Shown piece by piece: positions 44,669 to 52,888 of a stretch of DNA of 64,000 bases. Made by a program: the position numbers and the translations under genes. Source of the DNA: Akkermansiaceae bacterium (lineage in GTDB: Bacteria > Verrucomicrobiota > Verrucomicrobiia > Verrucomicrobiales > DEV007); NCBI GenBank assembly GCA_024233005.1, contig JACKQE010000009.1, positions 1-64,000 of the forward strand, read 5' to 3'. The notes below the pieces were generated by a model. The model was not told the origin of the DNA. It did no database searches and was given only the letters and a program-made list of their open reading frames with translations. Within the stretch, counting starts at the first letter, position 1; the number at the start of each line of letters is the position of its first letter.

Positions 44669-45010
44669 ATGAAATCGCCCCATCTGCCCTTGGCCGCCCT
44701 GGTGGTGTCTATGCCGGCTTTGCTGACGGCCAAAGACTTGGTCGGAGATCCTCTTCCCAGCACCCGGCGGGCTATTGGATTGGCTGACAAAAGCGGGGAT
44801 GGAAAACCCACCCTCGCCAAATACCTGCCCCTCGACGTGCAGGCCCTGCATCACGGGGAGGAGCATTTCACGGCGGGCGACGCCATTCCTGATGACTTTC
44901 TCGACATTGCCGAACTGGCGGCCTCCCTTCCGTCGGTGACGGAAAATGATTGGAACCGGAAGATTGGAGTTGTGTTGCTCCTCGTTTCAAAGTTCCCTGA
45001 GACTGGTTGA
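44669..45010 (+). CDS. small exported hypothetical protein
   Basis: 113 residues from the ATG at 44669; a longer start at 44627 is possible. The N-terminus looks like a signal peptide (LPLAALVVSMPALLTA, cleavage near AKD). The remainder is acidic and lacks known motifs; DKSGDG resembles a single calcium loop. Its stop codon overlaps the TTG start of the next gene (TTGA), which supports both being real and translationally coupled. The 265-base gap before it shows nothing convincing. Confidence 0.5.
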   Translation: MKSPHLPLAALVVSMPALLTAKDLVGDPLPSTRRAIGLADKSGDGKPTLAKYLPLDVQALHHGEEHFTAGDAIPDDFLDIAELAASLPSVTENDWNRKIGVVLLLVSKFPETG

Positions 45011-47265
45011 AAACATTGTCTCCGACCGTCCCGGTTGCCTTCTTGACCTGCGTGGCCCTCTTGCCTGCGGGATGTGGTCGTCGTGATGCTTATGAGAGCT
45101 CCCATCAGCGCATGCTGGCTACCCTGAAAACCGTGGCCCAACGTCAGAGCGAGGACAACCATTATCTGGGGGACAAGGATCTGCGACTATTCCGGGAGGA
45201 ACTGTCCTCCATGCCCCGGGAAATGCCGCCGGGGATTCGGTTTGATACCCTCTGCGATCTGGCGGTGGCGGAGCTGAATCTGGGAGAACTGGAGCTTTCC
45301 ATCGCCCACCTGGAAGAAGCTCGGGCGCTTCATCCCCGGTCGCGGCTCCCGGCGAAAGATCTGGGACGGTGTCTCTATTTTCTGGCCGTGGCCCGCATCC
45401 GTCAGGCTGAAACCAGGAATTGCTGCCGTGCCCCCTCCGCCGAGGGGTGTCTCTTTCCTCTCAGCGAAAAAGCCCGACACACCGAACGGACCGGAGCCGA
45501 GCAGGCGATTCCCGTCCTCACGGATTACCTCCGCCTGCAAGGGATGCCGGAAACCCGGAGGCAGGATGCTCGTTGGCTTCTCAATGTGGCCCACATGACC
45601 TTGGGATCATATCCGCAGGGCGTTACGGAAGGCTATCGGCTGCCAGTGCGGAGGGACGATCTCCCGGCGCGGGACGATTTTCCACGGTTCCCCAATGTCG
45701 CGGAGGAACGCGGAGTGGCGAATTTTGGTCTTTCGGGAGGGGTCATTGCCGATGATTTCAATGGCGATGGTTCCGTCGATCTCATCATTTCCTCCTTGGA
45801 TGGAAAGGTCTCGTTGCGGTATTACCAGAATGATGGCACGGGACATTTCACCGATCTTTCCGCGGAAGCCGGTTTTGCGGGCATCACGGGAGGACTGAAT
45901 ATCAACCAAGCGGATTGCGACAACGACGGGGATCTGGATGTCCTCGTACTTCGCGGGGCGTGGTTGCGGGAAATTGGACGCCAGCCCAATTCGCTTCTCT
46001 GCAATCTGGGCAACCGGAACGGCATTCCCTGGTTCCGTGACGTGGCCTATGCCTCAGGATTGGCCGGAGTGGATTATCCGGTTCTTAGCGCGGACTGGGC
46101 CGACTTCGATCTGGATGGCGACCTGGATCTTTATCTCGGCAATGAGTCGACCCCCGAGCAGGTTTCGCCATCCCAGCTTTTCCGCAACGATGGTCCGGGC
46201 CCGGATGGGATTCCTCGTTTCACCGACATCGGAGCGGTCGCCGGAGTGACCAATGACCGGCAGGCCAAGGGAGTTTCCTGGGGTGATTATGATGGGGACC
46301 GCTGGCCGGATCTCTATGTTTCCAACATGGGAGAGGAGAACCGACTTTACCGCAACCGGGGGGACGGAACTTTCGAAGACGTGGCCCCACAGCTTCACCT
46401 GACCGGTCCTGTGATGAGTTTTCCGGCTTGGTTTTGGGACTGCAACAATGACGGGGCACTTGATATCATGGTCCCAAATTACCTCAATACCGGGGGAGGG
46501 CGCTTCATGGAGTTGCTGACCCTGGGAGGTAAACTGGAACCCGAAGATCTGCCCGCGCTCTACCTTGGCGATGGCCGGGGTGGTTTCCAGAACCGGGTGA
46601 GGGAAAGCGGGTTGGCGGTGCCGATGATGCCGATGGGCTGCAATTTCGGGGATCTGGACAACGACGGTTACCCGGAATTTTACCTTGCCAACGGCTCCCC
46701 CAATTATGCGGACATTGTTCCGAACCAGCTTTTTCACAACCGGGGGGGGCTCAGGTTCGATGATGTCACCATCCCTTCGGGGACGGGGCATCTGCAAAAA
46801 GGCCATGGCACGGCATTTGCCGATTTTGATGGCGACGGGAATCTCGATCTTTTTGTGGAATTGGGAGGGGCGGTGCCGGGGGATCCCTTTTTTGACGCAC
46901 TCTTTCAGAATCCGGGATTTCCCGGTCATCATTGGCTCGCGATGAGGCTTCACGGGGTGAAGAGCAACCGGTTTGGCGTGGGATGCCGCATCACGGCAAC
47001 GGTGGAAGAGGACGGACGTTCCCGGGTGCTGCACAGCCTGGTCGATACCGGCGGCAGCTTTGGAGCCAATCCATTGAGCCGGATTCATCTTGGACTGGGC
47101 GGGGCAGATCGGGTGAAGCGCCTGGAAATTTTCTGGCCGGTCACTGGCAAGACCCAGGTGCTGGAACAGGTGGCCGCTGACCGGCTGGTGGAAATTGTCG
47201 AGGACGCCCCCGATTCAGAAGTTCCTCCCGTCAGAGAGGTTCCGGTTTCCACTGGTACACGGTAA
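45007..47265 (+). CDS. CRTAC1-type lipoprotein: TPR region, FG-GAP repeats, ASPIC/UnbV domain
   Basis: 752 residues from a TTG start. Lipoprotein signal with lipobox LPAGC (C23). Residues ~40-210 are helical and TPR-like. Then FG-GAP/VCBS calcium-binding repeats (DFNGDGSVDL, DCDNDGDLDV, DFDLDGDLDL, DYDGDRWPDL, DLDNDGYPEF, DFDGDGNLDL). The C-terminal ~90 residues are an ASPIC/UnbV domain (GVGCRITATV, RIHLGLGGADRVKRLEIFWP). This combination is the CRTAC1 architecture, common and expanded in Verrucomicrobia; function unknown, cell-surface binding or enzyme scaffolding is possible. Its end overlaps the convergent propeller gene by 35 bases. Confidence 0.85.
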   Translation: MKTLSPTVPVAFLTCVALLPAGCGRRDAYESSHQRMLATLKTVAQRQSEDNHYLGDKDLRLFREELSSMPREMPPGIRFDTLCDLAVAELNLGELELSIAHLEEARALHPRSRLPAKDLGRCLYFLAVARIRQAETRNCCRAPSAEGCLFPLSEKARHTERTGAEQAIPVLTDYLRLQGMPETRRQDARWLLNVAHMTLGSYPQGVTEGYRLPVRRDDLPARDDFPRFPNVAEERGVANFGLSGGVIADDFNGDGSVDLIISSLDGKVSLRYYQNDGTGHFTDLSAEAGFAGITGGLNINQADCDNDGDLDVLVLRGAWLREIGRQPNSLLCNLGNRNGIPWFRDVAYASGLAGVDYPVLSADWADFDLDGDLDLYLGNESTPEQVSPSQLFRNDGPGPDGIPRFTDIGAVAGVTNDRQAKGVSWGDYDGDRWPDLYVSNMGEENRLYRNRGDGTFEDVAPQLHLTGPVMSFPAWFWDCNNDGALDIMVPNYLNTGGGRFMELLTLGGKLEPEDLPALYLGDGRGGFQNRVRESGLAVPMMPMGCNFGDLDNDGYPEFYLANGSPNYADIVPNQLFHNRGGLRFDDVTIPSGTGHLQKGHGTAFADFDGDGNLDLFVELGGAVPGDPFFDALFQNPGFPGHHWLAMRLHGVKSNRFGVGCRITATVEEDGRSRVLHSLVDTGGSFGANPLSRIHLGLGGADRVKRLEIFWPVTGKTQVLEQVAADRLVEIVEDAPDSEVPPVREVPVSTGTR

Positions 47266-48496
47266 GACTTTTGAGAGAGCGGACCAGCAACAGATCGCCT
47301 TGGACGCCCAGGTGGGCCCAGGTTGCTTCTTGGGGACTGATCAGGCGCCTTCCGAGAAGCTGGAAAGATTGCGGGGAGGCTTTGAAAAGAATCAGTTCGC
47401 CGGTTTGATCCAGGGCCAGGATCTTGTCCCCCTGACGAACCATTGACCAGTAGTGACCAAATTTTTCCTTTGAAGTCCAGGCGATCTTGCCCGTATCCGC
47501 CGCAATGCATTGGAGATGTTGGTCCCGACTGAGGAGATAAATATGGTCATCCAAGACCACGGGGGAGGCCATGTATCCTTCCAAGTCCTTGAGTCGCCAT
47601 TTCTCCTGCACCGAAAAAGTACCATCGCTCTTTGCGGTGATTTCGAAGAGGAAGGAACCTCCGCCATAGGTCGCAGTGAAGATCCGGTTCTGGGACAGGA
47701 TGATGGGAGTGAGGATGTTCATTCCCCGGAATGCTTCCACGGGAATGGACCAGAGAACGTCCCCGGTGACGGGATCGAGTCCGCCCAGAGTGGACCGGGT
47801 CTGGGCCACGACCTGACGTTTCCCGCACAGGGTGGCCATCACGGGAGAGGAAAAGGCACTGCCGAACATGGCCCGGCGGTCTTCCAAGGCCCGCCAGATG
47901 GTTTTTCCGGTCCCGGCGTCCAGTTTGGCGACGGCACATCCGGCTTGGACATAGAGTGCTCCCTCATCACAGAGCGGCGAGGTGACGTGTCCGAAAGCAG
48001 GTACTTCGGTGCCTTCCCGCTGGGTGAAATCCACCCGCCAAAGTTCCTTGCCCGTTGCCGCATCCAGCTTGACGAGCACATCGCGCATGCCTCCGACATA
48101 GATCGCGCCTCCTGCCACCACCGGGGTGCCCCGGGTCCAACTGCCGTTTTTGGCGGCAAAAAAAGGAACTTTCATGGATCCCTGCCAGAATGCTTCCCAG
48201 GAAGGCTTTCCGGAAGCGAGATCGAAGGCCCGGACGACTTCCAACTCTTTGTTGCGGGTGGCCACAGAAAAAATCATCCCTTCCGCCACGACGGGGGACG
48301 CATAGCTTTCGTCCAAGGCAATCTCCCATCGTTTGACCAAGCGCTCCTCGGCGACCGTTTCCGGCCAGAGGAAAGAGGAATCTTGCAGTTCCCCGCTGCG
48401 CAGGGGTCCTCTCCATTGGTTCCAATCCTCCGCCGGCAGGGCTGGCGTCAACGTCAGCGTGAGAAGCAAAAGGAAGGGAAAGGAACAAGCTTTCAT
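47231..48496 (-). CDS. secreted PQQ-type beta-propeller protein (BamB-like repeats)
   Basis: 421 residues from the ATG at 48496. Signal peptide (FPFLLLLTLTLTPALPA), then the WNQWRGP motif usual at the start of these proteins, and about seven PQQ-like repeats with tryptophan docking motifs (LDAATGKELWRVDF, LDAGTGKTIWRA, LDPVTGDVLWSIP, IAADTGKIAWTS). No catalytic residues for quinoprotein dehydrogenases are evident, so it may be structural or a binding protein. Last in a minus-strand set of three secreted proteins. Confidence 0.87.
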   Translation of the reverse strand: MKACSFPFLLLLTLTLTPALPAEDWNQWRGPLRSGELQDSSFLWPETVAEERLVKRWEIALDESYASPVVAEGMIFSVATRNKELEVVRAFDLASGKPSWEAFWQGSMKVPFFAAKNGSWTRGTPVVAGGAIYVGGMRDVLVKLDAATGKELWRVDFTQREGTEVPAFGHVTSPLCDEGALYVQAGCAVAKLDAGTGKTIWRALEDRRAMFGSAFSSPVMATLCGKRQVVAQTRSTLGGLDPVTGDVLWSIPVEAFRGMNILTPIILSQNRIFTATYGGGSFLFEITAKSDGTFSVQEKWRLKDLEGYMASPVVLDDHIYLLSRDQHLQCIAADTGKIAWTSKEKFGHYWSMVRQGDKILALDQTGELILFKASPQSFQLLGRRLISPQEATWAHLGVQGDLLLVRSLKSLTVYQWKPEPL

Positions 48497-48645
48497 GGCT
48501 GGGGCGGAAGGACTCACCCGGGCAATGGGACCATTATGGTGAGTCACTCCAAAGACGAACGGGGAGGAGCCTCCTTACGAGCAGGGAGGCGCTCCCTGTT
48601 TCGAAACGCCCGCTTCGTGATGCGGGAATTCGGGCTCAGAACAGG

Positions 48646-49458
48646 TCAGCGAAGAGGTTTGGGCTGCCAGCCAAGGATTACCTGGTCCGGTACTTTGGCC
48701 GGGGGAGGAGAGTCCAGGTCAATCTCAAAGGGCCGAGCCAGTGAATTCCCCGCGAGGTCTTCGAGCAGGCTGTTCACAATCAACTGGCCGGCGGATGCCT
48801 GCCAGGGATTTTGGGGAACAAACCGCCATACCGTTTCACCGGAGTCCGAGGTTGCTTTCCCTGCCACGTCCCTGTCTGATTGCCGGACCGTGAGAAAACG
48901 GTGCAGCAGCGCATGGTCCAAGGCCGCGGGGAAAGTCACCACGAGCGGCTCCCGGGTGCCGCTTGATGGGCAGCTGAGGCGCCAGGTTCCGGGGTTGAGC
49001 TGACTGTGCACGGGCGGCAGCGTCCGGAAAGTTTTCACAACATCCTGGCCAAGCAGGGAACCCTCGGCGGTGGGCCAGTTACCGGAGATGATGAGGCGGT
49101 AGGTTCGCCCGGGTTCCAGCACCGGGCCAAATTCCACATTGAGATTGACTCCCGTTTTTTGCCGTCCCGGATGCAACCAAAGCGTGAGGCGTTTCTCATC
49201 CGGGGACCACAACTCGGTTTCACGAAAGGGCTCGAGGACTTCGTGGCCGTCTTCATCAAGTAGGCGGCAATGATCAAGGAACACCCCCTGGCGCATGGGG
49301 CCCGGAAAATGAAGGTAGAACTTGAGGTGGTTGGCGGGCAGTTCCGTGCCGGAGGGATAGATGGTGACCGGTGGCGGTGCTCCCAGGCAGCATCCGTAAC
49401 AAAACGCTGCCGCGATCCAGCGGGACAGGAAACACGCCAACCGGTGCCGATTCGCCAT
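48646..49458 (-). CDS. secreted hypothetical protein, Ig-like fold predicted
   Basis: 270 residues. Signal-like N-terminus (SRWIAAAFCYGCCLGA). The mature part alternates short beta strands with motifs typical of bacterial Ig-like 'Big_5-like' domains (FYLHFPGPMRQ, RLTLWLHPGRQKTG, LEPGRTYRLIISGNW, then a second similar unit with LVVTFPAALDH). No catalytic motif seen. Its start overlaps the stop of the upstream propeller gene by ATGA, so the two are translationally coupled. Confidence 0.65.
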   Translation of the reverse strand: MANRHRLACFLSRWIAAAFCYGCCLGAPPPVTIYPSGTELPANHLKFYLHFPGPMRQGVFLDHCRLLDEDGHEVLEPFRETELWSPDEKRLTLWLHPGRQKTGVNLNVEFGPVLEPGRTYRLIISGNWPTAEGSLLGQDVVKTFRTLPPVHSQLNPGTWRLSCPSSGTREPLVVTFPAALDHALLHRFLTVRQSDRDVAGKATSDSGETVWRFVPQNPWQASAGQLIVNSLLEDLAGNSLARPFEIDLDSPPPAKVPDQVILGWQPKPLR

Positions 49459-50591
49459 CAGGGGAGAGCGCAGACTTCCAGTTTGAGACGATCCCCGTCC
49501 TCGCGAAGCACGATCATGCGGGTGTCATCAATCTTGTCCACCTGCACCGCTCCATGGAGGGCCTCCACGATCTCGATTTCCGGGGTCCGGGTGGGTTCCT
49601 TGACATTGCGGCGCAGGGCATTCTCATTGATCTCGGTTTCCGATTGCCGGGCGGCCAGATCCAGGTTGACCCGGACTCCCCAGTATTTGCTGGGTCCGAA
49701 AAGCGGTTGATGGAACCTCAGGGTGTTGGTCACGATCCAGGCGCCTGCTTTGTTGCGGTAGGTGAAGACATCGAGAGGACGGTTGCCACTGCCGAGCTCG
49801 ACCACACTGGTGCCGCGGATGTTGGCTCCGGACTCCAGATCGGCGAGGGGAAACTTCGCCAGGGGGGTGCAGGCGAAGGCTCCCAGCACACAGGGCACGC
49901 CGTTGTCAAGGTAGGGGACGAAGCTTTGGATGGGGGCTTTGGTTTCCCATTTGCGATGCGACACATGGTAGGTTTCGGCACTGAAGATGCGGCCCGTGCC
50001 TGTCGCATCGAGAGGGAGCGGCAGGGAGAGGATTTTGCTGCTGAATTCTTCGCTGCTTTGGGCGGTGACGAGCACGCGGTCCCCGGCAAATGCCAGATCA
50101 GAAATGGTCCGCACGGCGGCGGTTTCACTTTTTGGCAGGGGAACCCGGACGTGGGGCAGGGTGCTCCAATCGAGTTTGGTGACGGTCCCGTCTGCCCGAA
50201 CGGTGACAATGGCGACGCTTTTGGCGCTTTCATCGCGCACTGCCAGATAGGCGGTTCCACTGGCCGGATTGGCCGCGAGGTCGATGATCTGCAACGATTT
50301 CGGATCGGCGGGCAACGCTTTCGCCATCGCCGCAAGGGTGTCTCCCAGCGGCTGGACCAAGGGGCTGAGTGGCCCTCTGTCCCCGGTGGCCACCGCCACC
50401 ACCGCCGGAATGCCGGGCTCCGCAATCAGCAGCAGGCCGTCCGGTCCGAATGCCAATGGTCCCACTGATTTCAAACCGGGATCACCGACGTTCGGGGATT
50501 TGAGAAAAGAAGTCGCGGTCGGGACTTCTCCGCGAAGCGGGGACAGGACCACCGCAGAAAGCGCCAACGTGCTGAGGAAGAGAGTTTTCAT
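49458..50591 (-). CDS. secreted beta-propeller-like hypothetical protein
   Basis: 377 residues from the ATG at 50591. Signal peptide (TLFLSTLALSAVVLSPLRG). Repeated strands of the type LAFGPDGLLLIAEPG, LAANPASGTAYLAVRD and LAFAGDRVLVTAQS look like YVTN/SMP-30-type propeller blades. No enzyme motif is visible. It is the first gene of the coupled pair with the Ig-like protein and probably defines one secreted complex. Confidence 0.65.
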   Translation of the reverse strand: MKTLFLSTLALSAVVLSPLRGEVPTATSFLKSPNVGDPGLKSVGPLAFGPDGLLLIAEPGIPAVVAVATGDRGPLSPLVQPLGDTLAAMAKALPADPKSLQIIDLAANPASGTAYLAVRDESAKSVAIVTVRADGTVTKLDWSTLPHVRVPLPKSETAAVRTISDLAFAGDRVLVTAQSSEEFSSKILSLPLPLDATGTGRIFSAETYHVSHRKWETKAPIQSFVPYLDNGVPCVLGAFACTPLAKFPLADLESGANIRGTSVVELGSGNRPLDVFTYRNKAGAWIVTNTLRFHQPLFGPSKYWGVRVNLDLAARQSETEINENALRRNVKEPTRTPEIEIVEALHGAVQVDKIDDTRMIVLREDGDRLKLEVCALP

Positions 50592-50669
50592 GGTTCGGGA
50601 GAGGATCGGGGAAAATTCCAAAGGAACTGTCATCCTACCCTTCCGAGCACACTGAGGGCCAGCCCGCAA

Positions 50670-51518
50670 TCACGCTACGCCCAGAAAAGTCCGTGTGAAA
50701 GCTCCCATCATGGTGAACCAGCCCGGGCGGTAGCGCTTTTCAAACACACGGTAACCATCGGCCATGATCTGGTCCAGGATGCCCCGGTAAAGTCGGCCCA
50801 TGAGGATCGGCGAACGTAGCACCGGCCGTTCCTGTGGAATCAGAAGCTGCTCCGCTTCGGCATAGGCTTCGCGGGCTCGCGCGGCGACGATTTCCAGCAG
50901 ACGGCGCAGTCTGGCATCCGGCTCACCTTTCCACTCCAGCACCGTTTGGCGGGTCAGGCCGGCCCGGTCGAGCTCTTCTCCCGGCAAATAAACCCTGCCC
51001 CGGGCCGCATCCTCACCGACATCCCTTAGAATATTGGTGAGTTGCAGCGCCTGACCGAGGACCTCCGCATACTGGCGGGAGCGGTCGGCATGGCTGCCAA
51101 AGATCGACAGGCTGACCAGTCCCACCGCCCCGGCAACCCGATGGCAATAAAGACGGAGATCTTCCCAGGTGTCGAAGGAGGCTTCCTCAACGTCCATTTC
51201 AACCCCTTCGATGATTTCGAGGAGATGCTCCAGCGGGAGGGCTCGCCGGCGCTGGAGTTCGGTGAATTCCTCTTCCAGACCCGATGCGGGAGGAGTCGAA
51301 TCGAGCAGGACGGACCGCCAGTGGTCGAGTTCCTGACGTCGCTCGGTTTCCGGGCGGGAGGCTTCATCTGCCAGATCATCAATGACCCGGCAGAACGCGT
51401 AAAGGACCCGCATGTCCCGCCGCTGGGGGCGAGGGAGGACCGCGAAAGCGAGCGCCAGATTCGACCCGCTCGCCCGCACGATGGCATCGGCGCAGGGAGA
51501 CGGTGGCAGGGGCTTCAC
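50670..51518 (-). CDS. squalene/phytoene synthase family protein
   Basis: Head-to-head prenyl transferase fold. First Asp-rich motif DDLAD and second motif DVGEDAARGRVYLP are intact, with YCHRVAGAVG between them. The GTG at 51518 gives 282 residues, close to family length, and begins just after the lepB stop at 51539; a longer in-frame start at 51626 would overlap lepB. The order of motifs and length fit hopanoid-type HpnC/HpnD enzymes or phytoene synthase, and the exact product cannot be told. No other isoprenoid gene is next to it. Confidence 0.88.
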   Translation of the reverse strand: MKPLPPSPCADAIVRASGSNLALAFAVLPRPQRRDMRVLYAFCRVIDDLADEASRPETERRQELDHWRSVLLDSTPPASGLEEEFTELQRRRALPLEHLLEIIEGVEMDVEEASFDTWEDLRLYCHRVAGAVGLVSLSIFGSHADRSRQYAEVLGQALQLTNILRDVGEDAARGRVYLPGEELDRAGLTRQTVLEWKGEPDARLRRLLEIVAARAREAYAEAEQLLIPQERPVLRSPILMGRLYRGILDQIMADGYRVFEKRYRPGWFTMMGAFTRTFLGVA

Positions 51519-51538
51519 TGATGGGGAGAACTTGGACT

Positions 51539-52888
51539 TCAATGGATGGGGCCAAAATGGTTCCCCAAAGGTAAATACACGAAAATGGCGCGGCCGACGA
51601 TGTTTTTGGCGGGGACATGCCCCCAATATCGGCTGTCCAGACTGCTCATGCTGTTGTCGCCGAGCGCCAGATACTGGTCTTCTTCGAGATTGAAAAGGTG
51701 GTTCCCGAGGTATCCGTTGTAACCGTCCTTTTGGGACATCACTTTTTGGTAGCCTTGCCCGGGAGCAATCTCGCCATTGTGCCAGAGTTGCCGGTCTTTG
51801 ATTTCCACCCGGTCACCCGGCACCCCGGCGAGGCGCTTGATGTAATGCTGGGATCCCTCGTTCGAGCTCACGTTGATTCCCGCAATTCCCCGGGTGTTGA
51901 AAACGAACACTTCATCATGCTGGGGCCGGCGCCAGTGGTAGGAGAATTTGTCGACGATGACTTGATCCCCGGTTTCCACGTAGCCACGGGCGATGAGCTG
52001 TCCTTTTTTGACGGTGGCGGAATTGGCGATTTCGGGGGAAAGGAGATACTTCACTTTCTCCAGGGATCCGGGAATGACATAGGTCTTGCCGGATTGGGTC
52101 TGGAGATAGGTGCGGGAGAAAAAGACAAAGCGCGTTTTCTCCTCCAGAGCCGATTGGCAATCGGAAGGGCTCCGGGTGCCGTCCGGAAGTTCTCGGACGA
52201 AGGTGTCATCGTCGGTCGCCACGAGGTCGACATAGGATCGACCGTGCCAGACCTTGTCCCACAGTTTGACAACAAAATTCGGGGGGTGGTAAGGCCGTGC
52301 CAGAGGGTTGTTGGGAGCAATGGCCACATCCGGATAGCCAATGATGCCGTTCAGGGTCGGCTGCATCGACCCCGTCGGAATGCGGAAGGGCTGGGCGAAG
52401 TAGGCCCTGATGCCCATGGCGATAACCACAGCGACGAAGAAGACCTCAATGTTTTCCCTGATGACAGAATGCTTGGTTTCAGGAACCGATTTGTGGCAGG
52501 CCTCGGTGAGGTCTTTGGCGCTGCTTTCGAGCCGCTCGCGGCTGACTCCGGGCTCGGCCAGCAGAGCGGCGAAAGCGCTTTCCTGAGAGGCGATCTGGGT
52601 CCGGTCGGCGGGTTTGATGATGTCCTCGTTGTAGCGCAGGAACCGCCGCACCGCCTTGAGCAGTCCCCGGCCATCTTTGACATGTTTCGTGGGGCTGGCA
52701 AACCAGCCTTTGCTCGGCGGGGTGGGGGAATCGTGGGACACTGGGAGGCGTGGTTGGGGCGTGGAATGTGGATTCTGGGAGGGTAAGGAGGGGGCGGAGC
52801 AGGAAAACTTTCCGTGTGGTTCCGCCACCGGGTCAATCGGTCTTGAGGACCTTGATGAACGCCTCCTGCGGGATATTGATTTTTCCAA
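51539..52888 (-). CDS. lepB: signal peptidase I with long N-terminal extension
   Basis: Type I leader peptidase that cleaves Sec and Tat signal peptides at the membrane. Catalytic serine in IPTGSMQPTL, catalytic lysine in YIKRLAGVPGD, and the conserved GDNSMSSLDSRYWG box. One transmembrane helix (VFFVAVVIAMGIRAYFA) precedes the catalytic domain. Before it lies an unusually long ~150-residue cytoplasmic part with helical repeats. The start is uncertain: the ATG at 52888 overlaps lepA, and in-frame GTGs at 52828 and 52741 would avoid this. A large number of secreted proteins in this window depend on it. Confidence 0.9.
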   Translation of the reverse strand: MEKSISRRRRSSRSSRPIDPVAEPHGKFSCSAPSLPSQNPHSTPQPRLPVSHDSPTPPSKGWFASPTKHVKDGRGLLKAVRRFLRYNEDIIKPADRTQIASQESAFAALLAEPGVSRERLESSAKDLTEACHKSVPETKHSVIRENIEVFFVAVVIAMGIRAYFAQPFRIPTGSMQPTLNGIIGYPDVAIAPNNPLARPYHPPNFVVKLWDKVWHGRSYVDLVATDDDTFVRELPDGTRSPSDCQSALEEKTRFVFFSRTYLQTQSGKTYVIPGSLEKVKYLLSPEIANSATVKKGQLIARGYVETGDQVIVDKFSYHWRRPQHDEVFVFNTRGIAGINVSSNEGSQHYIKRLAGVPGDRVEIKDRQLWHNGEIAPGQGYQKVMSQKDGYNGYLGNHLFNLEEDQYLALGDNSMSSLDSRYWGHVPAKNIVGRAIFVYLPLGNHFGPIH

